This document shows positions 31,152-40,024 of a DNA stretch of 64,000 nucleotides, one piece after another. The stretch spans positions 62,001 to 126,000 of the forward strand of contig PHBU01000004.1 of assembly GCA_002840685.1 (NCBI GenBank), in the 5' to 3' direction. The stretch is from Chloroflexi bacterium HGW-Chloroflexi-6. GTDB lineage: Bacteria; Chloroflexota; Anaerolineae; Anaerolineales; Villigracilaceae. Positions within the stretch are counted from its first letter, which is position 1, and the number at the start of each line of letters is the position of its first letter. Both the position numbers and the translations under genes were made by a program. The notes below the pieces were generated by a model, which ran no database searches, was not told the DNA's origin, and was given only the letters and a program-made list of their open reading frames with translations.

Positions 31152-32590
31152 CTTACGCCTTCACTTTTGACGCCTCCGCCTGTTCGGGCTGCAAGGCCTG
31201 CCAGATCGCCTGCAAGGACAAGAACAACCTGCCGACAGGCGTTTTGTGGCGAAGGGTGTTCGAGGTTTCGGGCGGATCGTGGACCAATATCGCAGCTGAT
31301 GGCGCTCGCCTTGGCGTTTGGCAAACCGACGTTTTCGCCTACAACCTGTCGATCGCCTGCAACCATTGCGTCCACCCCAAATGCGCGGGTGTTTGCCCAA
31401 CGGATGCCTATATCGTCCGTCCGGACGGGATCGTCTACATCGACGAGTCGAAGTGCATGGGCTGCGGCTATTGCGCCTGGGCCTGCCCGTATGCTGCGCC
31501 AAAATACAACCCTGACCTGCGCCACATGACCAAGTGCAATTTTTGCTTCGATAACCTCGATGCTGGTCTGCCCCCGGCCTGCGTGGCGGCCTGCCCAATG
31601 CGGGTGCTGGATTATAAAGAGGTCAGTGACGAGAGAACAGAGAGCAATTATCAGGCGTTGTGGCAAAAACCCGCCATCGAACACCCCTTCCCGCTGCCGG
31701 CATTTTCGCGGACCGAACCGCACCTGGCGATCAAACCCCACGCCGCGATGCACAACGGATTGGCGAAGGCGATCTCCAATCGGGAAGAAACTCAAACGCG
31801 AAGTGCATCACGCCTTTCATGGCAGGCTACCCCGGGCCGAGCGCAAAGTAAAAACTTTGTGTCCTTCGTGTCCTTTGCGGTTAATGGTTTTGATGAACTT
31901 CCCCTTGTCATTTTCACGCTTGCAGCCCAGACGGCCGCCGGTATGGCAGTTTTCTCGCTCTTTTCAGGGCCGCTCAGCCTTTTGACGCTTGCCATCCTCG
32001 GCGGCCTGATCAGCCTGGGCGGGCTGGCTTCGTTGCTGCACCTCGGGACGCCGCTCAATGCCTGGCGGGCGGTTAACCATCTTAAAAAATCCTGGTTGAG
32101 CCGTGAAATTCTGATGTTCGGGCTGTTCGGAGGATGTTGGCTGGTTGCTTTGGTTTTACCGGGCATGGGCAAACTGCCGCTGGCCCTGACCGGCCTTGGG
32201 CTGGTCTATAGCATGGCCCAGGTTTATCGGCTGAGGGCCGCACCGGCCTGGAACAGTTGGCGCACGCAGGCAGCTTTTTTTCTCAGCGCCGGTGTGTTAG
32301 GTTTAACGGGGGTTGCTTTCGGGACGGGGATGGCCGAGGTATGGTTCCCGCTCTGGGCCTTGCTGGCGGTTGAAGCGTTCCTGATCCTTTTGGGGGATGG
32401 CCCCGCCCACGAAACGGCGTGCAAGATCCGGGCGGTCTGCCTCGCGCTGGCCGTGGTCGGGGTGGGGTTGCTGCCGGTCGTGCCCGAAGCGGCCCGGATG
32501 TGGCTCTCGTTCCCGATCATCCTGCTGATCTTTGCCGAAGAAGCGCTCGGACGCTGGCTGTTTTATGAGATGCGCCAACCAGCTTTGTAA
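31148..32590 (+). CDS. Fused DmsB-DmsC: four-cluster ferredoxin plus membrane anchor
   Basis: 480 residues. Residues 1-about 165 are DmsB-like with four [4Fe-4S] motifs (CSGCKACQIACKD, CNHCVHPKCAGVCP, CMGCGYCAWACP, CNFCFDNL...PACVAACP). Residues about 245-480 are DmsC-like with eight hydrophobic segments starting ELPLVIFTLAAQTAAGMAVF. Normally these are two genes. The linker (about 205-243) has an odd composition; its part KNFVSFVSFAVN is encoded by a stretch resembling a common intergenic repeat (31852-31885). The protein would pass electrons from membrane quinol to the molybdoenzyme. ATGA overlap with the upstream gene indicates coupling. Confidence 0.9.
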   Translation: MTYAFTFDASACSGCKACQIACKDKNNLPTGVLWRRVFEVSGGSWTNIAADGARLGVWQTDVFAYNLSIACNHCVHPKCAGVCPTDAYIVRPDGIVYIDESKCMGCGYCAWACPYAAPKYNPDLRHMTKCNFCFDNLDAGLPPACVAACPMRVLDYKEVSDERTESNYQALWQKPAIEHPFPLPAFSRTEPHLAIKPHAAMHNGLAKAISNREETQTRSASRLSWQATPGRAQSKNFVSFVSFAVNGFDELPLVIFTLAAQTAAGMAVFSLFSGPLSLLTLAILGGLISLGGLASLLHLGTPLNAWRAVNHLKKSWLSREILMFGLFGGCWLVALVLPGMGKLPLALTGLGLVYSMAQVYRLRAAPAWNSWRTQAAFFLSAGVLGLTGVAFGTGMAEVWFPLWALLAVEAFLILLGDGPAHETACKIRAVCLALAVVGVGLLPVVPEAARMWLSFPIILLIFAEEALGRWLFYEMRQPAL

Positions 32591-32719
32591 AGTTTTCAGA
32601 TTTTGCTAAAAAGGCAGTAAAATGGGCTTGCTGGCTAGAAACCCGCAAACCGGTCGCGCGGTTGGGTTGAACGGCCGGCAGGGTGAAATGGCGCAATCCG
32701 TTTCACTTTTCCTCCAAGC

Positions 32720-32749
32720 AGTAGCCGGGTTTCCGGCTACTTGCCTTTT
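32720..32749 (+). terminator. Intrinsic terminator of the molybdoenzyme operon
   Basis: AGTAGCCGG pairs with CCGGCTACT across GTTT, followed by TTGCCTTTTA. It lies about 130 bases after the DmsBC stop codon. Confidence 0.6.
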
Positions 32750-32768
32750 AAGGAGGTGGCAGCTCGAG

Positions 32769-32778
32769 TTGGTATAAT
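32769..32778 (+). promoter_or_regulatory. Extended -10 promoter of the copper-chaperone operon
   Basis: TTGGTATAAT gives TGN plus a perfect TATAAT, with no good -35 box. It lies about 70 bases before the PCu(A)C gene start. Confidence 0.55.
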
Positions 32779-32846
32779 CGTGAGGGTTGCTCAATTTTTC
32801 ACAAGTTATTTGCACAATCCCATATTTTCTCTGCGGAGTCTATACT

Positions 32847-33332
32847 ATGAAGATGAAAAAATTTTTCAGCTTGTTTGTGATGATACTTGTTTTGCTGCTG
32901 GCGGCCTGCGCCCCGGCCGGCGAGGTGGCTGTGTCGCAGAATGGGATTGAAATTATTGACCCCTGGGTGCGCGCCGCGGCCATCAAAGAAGACATGGGCG
33001 AAGAGATGGCGGGCGGGGGGGCGGTCACCGGCGCGTTCATGCAGATCAGAAACACCACCGATCGGGCCGATGTGCTGCTCAGCGCCAGCAGTGAAGTTGC
33101 GGCCGAGGTTCAGATCCACGAGACGAGCATGCAGGGCGGCGTGATGTCGATGGCGGAGGTCTCGGGGGTCGAGATCCCGGCCGCAGGCATGGCCGAATTG
33201 AAGCCGGGCGGCTATCACATCATGCTGATCGGGCTGACGCAGGAATTGAAAGCCGGCGACACGGTTACGCTCGTCCTGACGTTTGAAAACGCGGGCGAAA
33301 TCACCGTCCAGGTGCCGGTCAGCATGCCGTAG
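32847..33332 (+). CDS. PCu(A)C-type periplasmic copper chaperone lipoprotein
   Basis: 161 residues. A lipobox LAAC (Cys about 18) is followed by IEIIDPWVRAA and the copper-binding pattern H...M..GVMSM and GGYHIMLIGL, the H(M)x(n)M...HxM layout of the family. PCu(A)C proteins hand Cu(I) to the CuA or CuB site of cytochrome oxidase. The next gene is SCO1-like, the usual partner. The ATG at 32847 is chosen because it starts the signal peptide; no strong ribosome site is seen. Confidence 0.88.
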   Translation: MKMKKFFSLFVMILVLLLAACAPAGEVAVSQNGIEIIDPWVRAAAIKEDMGEEMAGGGAVTGAFMQIRNTTDRADVLLSASSEVAAEVQIHETSMQGGVMSMAEVSGVEIPAAGMAELKPGGYHIMLIGLTQELKAGDTVTLVLTFENAGEITVQVPVSMP

Positions 33333-33369
33333 GGTAAAATCAGGTATTCCATGGGTTTTGCGAGGTGAA

Positions 33370-33963
33370 ATGAATCGCCAAAAAATATTGTTCGGTTCGC
33401 TGGTGCTTGTTTTTATCGCAGCTTTGCTCGTTTATCAGACTCTGCTGCCGCCGCAGATGAACGGTTCGGCGATCGACCCGCCCGCGCCGGTGGGCGATTT
33501 CAGCCTGCAATCGGGCGGCGGCCCGGTGACCCTGAGCGGATTCCAGGGCCGGTATGTTATTCTGTATTTTGGCTACACCTCCTGCCCGGATGTCTGCCCG
33601 ACCACCCTGGCGACCCTGCGTGAGGCGCTCTCGCGGCTCGGGGATAAGGCGGATGGGTTCCAGGTGATCTTCGTCTCGGTGGACTGGGGCCGCGACACCC
33701 CGCAGTATGCTTCCGTTTACGCCAGCCGATTCGACCCCACTTTTCTCGGCCTGGCTGGCAGCGAGGCCGAAATCGACGAAGTCACCCGCCAGTTTGGCAT
33801 TTTCTACAAGATCAATCCGCCTGACGATGGCGGGTTCTACACCATCGACCACACCGCCTCGACGCTGGTGCTGGATCGCGCAGGCAATCTGGTTTTAACC
33901 TGGCCTTACGGCCTGCAGGCCGACCAGATCGAAGACGATATGCGCGCCCTGCTGCGGCGATAA
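33370..33963 (+). CDS. SCO1/SenC-family copper-insertion thioredoxin-like protein
   Basis: 197 residues. One N-terminal membrane helix (ILFGSLVLVFIAALLVYQTL) anchors a thioredoxin-like fold with copper motif SCPDVCPTT (CxxxC) and the later ligand in TIDHTAS. SCO proteins deliver or reduce copper for the CuA site of heme-copper oxidases. It lies 37 bases after the PCu(A)C gene. No oxidase subunit gene is in the window. GAGGTG precedes the ATG. Confidence 0.92.
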   Translation: MNRQKILFGSLVLVFIAALLVYQTLLPPQMNGSAIDPPAPVGDFSLQSGGGPVTLSGFQGRYVILYFGYTSCPDVCPTTLATLREALSRLGDKADGFQVIFVSVDWGRDTPQYASVYASRFDPTFLGLAGSEAEIDEVTRQFGIFYKINPPDDGGFYTIDHTASTLVLDRAGNLVLTWPYGLQADQIEDDMRALLRR

Positions 33964-33979
33964 ACAAACCGCAGCTTTT

Positions 33980-34028
33980 AAAACGCAAGGATGCCAGGAT
34001 TTTTATTTTCCTGGCATCCTTGCGTTTT
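33980..34028. terminator. Strong convergent terminator
   Basis: A perfect 20-bp stem (AAAACGCAAGGATGCCAGGA with its complement) across a 9-base T-rich loop. It sits between the SCO gene and the convergent deacetylase gene. Confidence 0.9.
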
Positions 34029-34048
34029 ATTGACGATGAACGGGCTTG

Positions 34049-34891
34049 CTAAAACAGGCTGCGCTGAAGTTTTTGACTGTCTTCAGGGGCCGGGTAGGCC
34101 TGCATGAACGTATCGGCTTCGCCAAGCATGCGGAAGATGGCCCCCAGAACGCCGCGCCGCATCTGGCTGCCGCCCTGGGAGGCATGGCAGGCGCTGGCCA
34201 GGGTTTTCTTCTCCGCAACTGGCGTGTAGTCAACGCGGACATGGGTTGGGAAATTGACATTGGCCAGCGATTCGATATCGATATCGCCGTTGCGGCCCCA
34301 CTTCTTGGGGTCCTTGCCGAACAGGCGGATCAATGCCACGCCAAACTTGAGGAAGCCGCGCGGAATGGTGTGGAAGTAGAGTTTGGCCGGTTGAAACGGC
34401 GATCCGCTTTCCGGGTGGTAGTCTGGGTTCGCGGCATTCTCGAAGGCCAGCACCGTCGCCTGGTGGATGTGGATATGGTCCGGGTGGCGATAGCCCCCGA
34501 TCGGGTCGAAAGTCACCACAACATCCGGCTTAAGCTCGCGGATGTAGCGCAGGACTTTTTCGGCGACTTCGTCGATCGGGGCGTTGATCTGGGCCTGGGG
34601 GTGCTGGTTGGCTTCCATGCCGGGCATGCCCGAATCGCGGTAATCGAGCAGAAAGACCCCGGTCAGACCAAGGTGCCCGGCGGCACAGCGCAGTTCGCTT
34701 TCGCGCAGTTCGGCGATCGAGTTATAGCCTTCCAGGTGGTGCGGGTCAACAGTCCCGGCTTCGCCGCGCGTGGCGCAGATGAGATAGACATTGTGTCCCT
34801 GGCTGGCGTAAAGCGCCAGTGTGCCGCCCATGCCGAACGATTCATCGTCGGGGTGGGCCAATGCGGCCAGGATGGTTTTCTTTTCAGTCAT
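34049..34891 (-). CDS. PIG-L/LmbE-family deacetylase
   Basis: 280 residues. The zinc motif AHPDDESFGMGGTLA is near the start, and the second HPDHIHIHQA block with TFDPIGGYRHPDH near residue 130-145. Family members remove acetyl groups from GlcNAc-type sugars, including GlcNAc-Ins in mycothiol synthesis and GlcNAc-Mal in bacillithiol synthesis. Chloroflexota use is not settled. The C-terminal 80 residues are less conserved. A GNAT pair protein at 40021 resembles mycothiol-synthase-like enzymes, but linkage is speculative. Confidence 0.9.
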   Translation of the reverse strand: MTEKKTILAALAHPDDESFGMGGTLALYASQGHNVYLICATRGEAGTVDPHHLEGYNSIAELRESELRCAAGHLGLTGVFLLDYRDSGMPGMEANQHPQAQINAPIDEVAEKVLRYIRELKPDVVVTFDPIGGYRHPDHIHIHQATVLAFENAANPDYHPESGSPFQPAKLYFHTIPRGFLKFGVALIRLFGKDPKKWGRNGDIDIESLANVNFPTHVRVDYTPVAEKKTLASACHASQGGSQMRRGVLGAIFRMLGEADTFMQAYPAPEDSQKLQRSLF

Positions 34892-34995
34892 GTGTGCTCC
34901 AATTTGGATGAGTTGGGTCTATTATAACCAGCCTGTCTATGTTTTTTATCAGAAATGGGAGCATGACAGATGCACAATTATTTCGAGGGCGGGGC

Positions 34996-35104
34996 AAAAA
35001 AATCACCGCAGAGATCCACACCGTCCCGGTATCCTTCGGGAGCGTTCGCGGAGATTTTTTTTGAATTTCTTCGCGTTCTCGGTGTCTCTGCGGCGAAAAA
35101 AATA
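34996..35104. repeat. Dispersed intergenic repeat with terminal inverted ends
   Basis: The ends read AAAAAAATCACCGCAGAGA and TCTCTGCGGCGAAAAAAAT. They share CGCAGAGA/TCTCTGCG as inverted ends with A and T runs outside. The interior carries GCGTTCGCGGAG and CTTCGCGTTCTCGGTGTC. This wording is typical of non-coding dispersed repeats in several bacterial phyla. No gene is inside. Confidence 0.5.
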
Positions 35105-35117
35105 TCCCGATTTCAGG

Positions 35118-35459
35118 CTATTTGCGCAAAACTTCGAGATTTTCCTTTGCCTGTGGGGCCATCTGGAAAAAGCCTTGCAGCTTTTCGCAGGCGTATTGGT
35201 CACATTCTGCGCAGGTGCTGTGCGCCAGTTCCACGGCGCAGGCGCGGATCGGGCAGGCCGCGCAATAGCCGCCGTGCCGGGCCCCCGCCAGGCAGCCATC
35301 GCAGGTAACGGCCTCGAGAGTCATGTCGGGCGAGCTGTATTCCACACGCCATTTGGCAAGCAGGGCTTGCTGTCCTTCAAGGTCATTGGTCTGGGTCAAT
35401 TTGTACGCCTCGCACTGGGCGCAATCCAGCCCGCAGGGGGCGATCAGGGTGGTGGTCAT
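35118..35459 (-). CDS. DUF3795 Cys-rich protein
   Basis: 113 residues. It starts MTTTLIAPCGLDCAQCEAYK and continues CDGC, CAACPIRAC and CAECDQYACEKLQGF, a pattern of paired Cys typical of DUF3795. The Cys spacing suggests zinc or Fe-S binding. GGAGG lies 6 bases before the ATG at 35459. Function unknown. Confidence 0.85.
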   Translation of the reverse strand: MTTTLIAPCGLDCAQCEAYKLTQTNDLEGQQALLAKWRVEYSSPDMTLEAVTCDGCLAGARHGGYCAACPIRACAVELAHSTCAECDQYACEKLQGFFQMAPQAKENLEVLRK

Positions 35460-35587
35460 TTGTTCCTCCGTCTTAAAAAGTGTTTCCAGGAGCGGAAACA
35501 TTGTGAATTATAGAACAAATGTTTTATTTTGAGAAGAGCTATTTTGTGCTAGAAGAACATAGTTTTTCACTGAACTTGACACTCTGT

Positions 35588-35606
35588 CCACTATAATTGA
35601 TAGTGG
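35588..35606. promoter_or_regulatory. Operator-like dyad over a TATAAT box
   Basis: CCACTAT-AATTG-ATAGTGG is a perfect 7-bp-arm dyad that contains TATAAT (35592-35597). It lies about 100 bases upstream of the patatin gene and would place a regulator on the -10 region. The nearby TTGACA is only 10 bases away from the TATAAT, so it is not a normal -35. Confidence 0.45.
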
Positions 35607-35707
35607 GTCGCGCCCAGCAGGCAAAACTTTTACGGAGATCCTGGTTTGGAAAATGAACACTTGATGTATCTCGCCCAAACCCAAACGCAAAGCTACAGGA
35701 TATAAAG

Positions 35708-37948
35708 ATGACTTATGCACATATGATCGCAAATTTTTCGATCTTTGCTCATTTGACCCCGGAAGCAATCCAAACGCTTTCGGAAAACCTCGAAGAAGTG
35801 ACCCTGTCGGCGGGAGAAGTTTTATTTTCCCAGGGCGAGCCCGGGGATGCCATGTATATTATTCTTTCGGGCAAGTTGCAGGTGAGTCAATTGGCAAGTC
35901 ACGAAGCTTCACTCGGCGAGCTTGGACCAGGCCAAACTGTAGGAGAACTGGCTGTGCTGACCGGCCAGCCATTCACAACAACTGTATTTGCATGCGAGAG
36001 CGCGGTTGTTTTAAAACTTGCCCGGCCTGTTTTTGAGAACCTGGCAAAAATTCACCCCGAACTGGTCACCCGCCTGATTGGCGAATTGATGCTGCGCTTT
36101 CGGCAAACCCGCACGGTGATGATCTTGACCAGCCTTTTTGGGGAGCTTGACCGTGAAACGCTCGAAGATTTGCAAAAGAAATTGGTTTGGCGCAAATTGG
36201 AACGCGGACAGGTGCTCTGTCACCAGGGGGAGCCTGGAGAAGAACTGTATATTGTTTCTCAAGGACGGTTGCAGTTTTCAATACAAATCGCTGGCGAAAA
36301 ACGCGATCTGGGCGAGGTGGCGGCGGGCGAAAGCATCGGCGAATTTTCTTTGCTGGCCGAAAAAGGCACACCCGAGAGTTTGCGCAGTGCAACGGTCTCG
36401 GCTACCCGTGCCTCGGAGGTGATTGTCATCTCGCGGATGGTTTTTGAGGGTCTGTTGAGACAGCATCCCGAAGTTTTACTTAAGTTGACCCGCCGCATCA
36501 TTCGGCGGGAGCTTCAAATCACCGCCCCGGCAGCGCAGAAAGTGAGCGCGCTCGTAATTGCTGTCTTGCCCATTCATCCTGCCCGCAGCCTGGATGATTT
36601 TTCGGGCCATCTGAAGCAGGTTTTCGATATCTTGGGTTCCACCCTGGATTGGGACCCTGATCGTTTTGATCAACTTTATGGAAAACCAGATGCATCCCAA
36701 ACCCCCATCGATCACCCGACCAGTTCGTTGATCAACGTTTGGCTTGACGAGCATGAACGCCAGCACCAATATGTAATTTACAGTGTTCCGCAGCCTCTGG
36801 ATGATTCTGCTCGATTGGCTGCCTGGGCGCGGCGCTGTGTGGAAAATGCCGATATCATTTTACTGGTTGGGGATGAGCGGGACGACCCACGCATGGGTGC
36901 GCTCGAAGCAGAGCTGGCATCGGCTCGCATCCGGGCGCGTCTCGAACTGATTTTGCTGCACCCGGATGTCTGCAAGGTTCCATCGGGAACTCTCTCCTGG
37001 TTAACTCCGCGCCGTGCGGAGGCAAGTCCGATCCAGATGCACCATCATCTGCGGATGGGCAATCCTGCTGATTTTCGCCGCCTGGCCCGTCGATTGAGTG
37101 GAAACCCGATCGGGCTGACTCTGGGCGGAGGCGGCGCGCGCGGTTGGGCCCACATCGGCGCAATCCGTGCCCTGGAAGAATACGGCATTGAAGTGGATTG
37201 GGTTGGCGGAGCGAGCATGGGCGCAATCATTGCGGCTGGCTATGCCCTGGGCTGGTCAGTGGAAAAACTAAACCAACTGGCGGCCAGTTTTTCAAACCCC
37301 CAAAAATTGCTTGATTACACCCTTCCCTATGCCTCGATCACTGCAACCGGGCGTATTACTAAATTGTTGCGAGAATTATGCGGTGAAAGCCAATTGGAAG
37401 ATGCCTGGCGCCCCTTTTTTTGTGTTTCTGCCAATCTGACGCGTGGTGAGGAACAACTGCATACCAGCGGCCTGATCTGGGAGACTGTGCGTGCCAGCAT
37501 GGCTTTCCCGGCGGTCTTTGCGCCGATACTTTACAATGGGGATGTTTTGATCGATGGCGGTGCAGCCAACAATGTGCCGGTTGACCGGATGCGGGAGTTG
37601 TGCCCGACTGGAACGGTGATCGGGGTGGATTTAAGTACCAGCAGCCCGGTTAACGGGCAGTACAATTTTGGGCCTAGTCTTTCGGGCTGGCAGGTTTTGT
37701 TTTCGCGTCTGAACCCATTCGTGAAAGAGATCAAGGCCCCCAATCTGGTGGATGTGGTCGGGGGGATTGTCTACAGTAATAACCGCTATCGCCTGAACGA
37801 GGTTTGGCGCTGCGCCGATTTGTTGATTCATGTTCCGGTTGAGGCTTATGGTCTGTTGGAGTTTGACAAATACAGACAGATCATTGAACTGGGCTACCAG
37901 TCCACGCGTGAACAGCTTCAGGGGTTCAAGGCTCGGAAAAATCCTTGA
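35708..37948 (+). CDS. Patatin-like phospholipase with two cyclic-nucleotide-binding domains (NTE-like)
   Basis: 746 residues. Two cNMP-binding domains lie at about 5-130 and 140-270 (VLFSQGEPGDAMYIILSGKL; VLCHQGEPGEELYIVSQGRL). A spacer domain (about 275-460) follows. The patatin domain (about 465-680) has oxyanion GGGARG (about 473), nucleophile GASMG (Ser about 502) and the catalytic Asp in DGGAANNVP (about 616). It resembles neuropathy target esterase-type lysophospholipases controlled by nucleotide binding. The cyclase at 48.7 kb could supply the nucleotide. It has no obvious signal or membrane helix. Confidence 0.92.
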   Translation: MTYAHMIANFSIFAHLTPEAIQTLSENLEEVTLSAGEVLFSQGEPGDAMYIILSGKLQVSQLASHEASLGELGPGQTVGELAVLTGQPFTTTVFACESAVVLKLARPVFENLAKIHPELVTRLIGELMLRFRQTRTVMILTSLFGELDRETLEDLQKKLVWRKLERGQVLCHQGEPGEELYIVSQGRLQFSIQIAGEKRDLGEVAAGESIGEFSLLAEKGTPESLRSATVSATRASEVIVISRMVFEGLLRQHPEVLLKLTRRIIRRELQITAPAAQKVSALVIAVLPIHPARSLDDFSGHLKQVFDILGSTLDWDPDRFDQLYGKPDASQTPIDHPTSSLINVWLDEHERQHQYVIYSVPQPLDDSARLAAWARRCVENADIILLVGDERDDPRMGALEAELASARIRARLELILLHPDVCKVPSGTLSWLTPRRAEASPIQMHHHLRMGNPADFRRLARRLSGNPIGLTLGGGGARGWAHIGAIRALEEYGIEVDWVGGASMGAIIAAGYALGWSVEKLNQLAASFSNPQKLLDYTLPYASITATGRITKLLRELCGESQLEDAWRPFFCVSANLTRGEEQLHTSGLIWETVRASMAFPAVFAPILYNGDVLIDGGAANNVPVDRMRELCPTGTVIGVDLSTSSPVNGQYNFGPSLSGWQVLFSRLNPFVKEIKAPNLVDVVGGIVYSNNRYRLNEVWRCADLLIHVPVEAYGLLEFDKYRQIIELGYQSTREQLQGFKARKNP

Positions 37949-37953
37949 TAGTC

Positions 37954-37990
37954 AAAAAAACGCCGCCCCAAGCGGGGCAGCGTTTTTTTT
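37954..37990. terminator. Convergent intrinsic terminator
   Basis: AAAAAAACGCCGCCCC pairs with GGGGCAGCGTTTTTTT with one mismatch across a 4-base loop. It sits between the patatin gene and the convergent CAP-LysM gene. Confidence 0.85.
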
Positions 37991-38020
37991 TGCGGTTCTT
38001 TTTGACCAGGCGAAATGGGT

Positions 38021-39430
38021 TTATAAAGTTTTACGCGAGAGCAATATCCAGACCACCCAGCCAAGGCCGATGACAATTACGAAAATGATCAGGGCCAGCC
38101 ACCAATTGCTGCCTGCCTGGGCGGGCGCTGTTGTTTCCGGGGCGGCCGGAGCGGCGCTGGCGGGAGTCGCCGTAAGGGTTGGCTGGGCGGTTGGGGTCAC
38201 GGTCGCCGGCGCAGGTGTAAAGGTTGGTGTGGCCGGAGGCGTGACCACCAGCAGCAAGTTTTGATCGGGCCGGATGACGGATGAATTATCGAGGCCGTTC
38301 CAGGCCATCAGGCTCACCAGCGGAACATCGTATAAATCTGCGATCCACGAGAGCGTTTCGCCGCTTTTGACGATGTGATAGTAATTCCCATCGCTGGCCG
38401 GGGTCAATTGTTCGATCGCGCTCAGGGTTGGGCTGGGGGTAACGTCGCCGGGGTCGATCAGCAGCTTCTGACCGATCTGCAGCGGCCAGTCTGCTTGCAG
38501 ACCGTTCAGTGCTAAAATCCGATCGACGCTGACGGTATAGGCTTCTGAAATCGAAAATAGGGCCTGGTAAGCCTGCACTTCGTGGATAACCCTGCCCTCT
38601 GCATCGGGTGTGCTGCGCAGGATCATGCCTTGCGGCGTTGGAGTGGCGTAGCCTTCCGTATTCTTGCCCGGGATGAAAAGGCGCTGTCCGGTTTTGAGCG
38701 GCGTTTCACGGCTCAGGTTGTTCCAGGTTTCGATGTTGGCAATTGTCAGCTGGTAGGAGATTGCGATCGACCAGAAGGATTGCCCGGCCTGGACAACGTG
38801 GTAAATCTTCCCGTCTGCATCGGGGGTGGCGATTTTTACCGGAATAATTAATTGCGAGACCGGCAGGTTCACGGTGGTCGAGCCGCTCGTCGAACCGGAC
38901 GTGGATGCGCCTCCCGATGATGAAACACTGCCGCAGGCCTGTCCGCCAACGTAGGCGGCTTGCAAGACATAATAGGTTTTGCCGTTTGTGGCTGTCGCCA
39001 TGCCCGCCCCGACATGGCAATAGGCGGCTGTCACCGCGGGCCGCATGTGGTCCGGGTCGGCCCAGGCGGCCATGATCTCGTCGATGTCCATGCTGCCCAC
39101 TGCAAAGTTTTCGGTGGCCCAGACGGTACCACCGCCGCCGTAGCCGGCTGCCGCGATCCGTCCGCGCACATCTCCGATGTGCCAGGACATCTGACTGGCA
39201 GCCATGGTTTCGGCGGTATATTGGGCGACTGCGTTGACGATTGGGTCTTCGATCAGAGCGGGATGGCCATAGGCAACCCGCAAGGTATTCATGGCCAGGA
39301 TCAGTTCGTAGGCGCTTACTGCTGCGGGCGCGGGCTGGGGTTGACTGGCCTGAACGTTTCGGGGCGGTGAAAATGTTCCGGCCCCGATCAGCACGACAAC
39401 AAACCAGGTAATTAAATTTTTGAGACGCAT
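38021..39430 (-). CDS. CAP-domain protein with three LysM repeats and C-terminal membrane anchor
   Basis: 469 residues. A signal peptide is followed by a CAP/SCP domain (about 40-165; LILAMNTLRVAYGHPAL, MSWHIGDVRGRIAAAGY, TVWATENFAVG). Three LysM-like repeats follow at about 210-255, 285-325 and 350-395 (YHVVQAGQSFWSIAISY; HEVQAYQALFSISEAYTV; YHIVKSGETLSWIADLYDV). A Thr/Pro/Ala linker and a final membrane helix with a basic end (LLSRKTL) anchor it. The LysM modules are likely to bind peptidoglycan. The CAP role is unknown. Confidence 0.88.
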   Translation of the reverse strand: MRLKNLITWFVVVLIGAGTFSPPRNVQASQPQPAPAAVSAYELILAMNTLRVAYGHPALIEDPIVNAVAQYTAETMAASQMSWHIGDVRGRIAAAGYGGGGTVWATENFAVGSMDIDEIMAAWADPDHMRPAVTAAYCHVGAGMATATNGKTYYVLQAAYVGGQACGSVSSSGGASTSGSTSGSTTVNLPVSQLIIPVKIATPDADGKIYHVVQAGQSFWSIAISYQLTIANIETWNNLSRETPLKTGQRLFIPGKNTEGYATPTPQGMILRSTPDAEGRVIHEVQAYQALFSISEAYTVSVDRILALNGLQADWPLQIGQKLLIDPGDVTPSPTLSAIEQLTPASDGNYYHIVKSGETLSWIADLYDVPLVSLMAWNGLDNSSVIRPDQNLLLVVTPPATPTFTPAPATVTPTAQPTLTATPASAAPAAPETTAPAQAGSNWWLALIIFVIVIGLGWVVWILLSRKTL

Positions 39431-39520
39431 AGGGTTATTATAATCGGGCCAGAGACCGGCTGCCGACAGGAGATTTCTCCTATATAGGCCTGGCTGGCAG
39501 TTCGCCAGGAGCGAGAGCGG

Positions 39521-40024
39521 CTATTGGGATTTGTGTTTCCTGGCCAATAATCCGTAGGCGCCCAATCCCAGTCCGGCCAGCAGGGATAGCCCCCCGGTGA
39601 CAGGCAAAACAATTGATCCTGGGTCTGATTCACCTGGCTCCGGCGTAGCGGTCGGGGTGGTGGTTTCAATGACCAGCGTTACCAGCGGGCTTGGCGAGAG
39701 GCTGGCCGGGTTTTCTTCAGGGCAATTCATGCCGCCGTAGTTTTGACAGCAAAAGTCATTCTGAAACTTCTTCCATTCAAGCTTCTCCAACTCGGTGACG
39801 GCATATTCAGCCGGACAAGTCTTTTCGGTATGATATTCCCAGCCTGAGGGCAAAGTCACTTCGCCGCACTCGTCGCGCCAGTAGACGAGCGGGTCGCATT
39901 CACGGGTGGTGTGATTTACCACAACGCGTGGTGTGTCCGGGGTGGCAAAAACAGTCTGCACAACGCCAAAGCTCAGCAAAATAAAAGCAAAAGTCGCCAG
40001 AATCAATCTGTTTTTGACCGTCAT
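39521..40024 (-). CDS. Secreted Cys-rich protein with LPVTGG sorting signal
   Basis: 167 residues. A signal peptide is followed by a short domain with six or more Cys (ECDPLVYWRDECGE, CPAEY, FCCQNYGGMNCPEE) and a Ser/Pro/Thr spacer. The C terminus reads VLPVTGG, a hydrophobic helix and a basic tail RKHKSQ, the same layout as the LPNTGG protein at 6818, so it is a second likely sortase substrate. Its start overlaps the upstream GNAT gene by 4 bases. Confidence 0.75.
   Translation of the reverse strand: MTVKNRLILATFAFILLSFGVVQTVFATPDTPRVVVNHTTRECDPLVYWRDECGEVTLPSGWEYHTEKTCPAEYAVTELEKLEWKKFQNDFCCQNYGGMNCPEENPASLSPSPLVTLVIETTTPTATPEPGESDPGSIVLPVTGGLSLLAGLGLGAYGLLARKHKSQ

Noticed and set aside
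32591..32760. Cobalamin or other riboswitch before the copper-chaperone gene
   Set aside because: No known aptamer core was found; the visible hairpin is a terminator.
35576..35597. TTGACA plus TATAAT promoter before the patatin gene
   Set aside because: Only 10 bases separate the boxes, too short for a sigma-70 promoter; only the -10 and dyad were kept.
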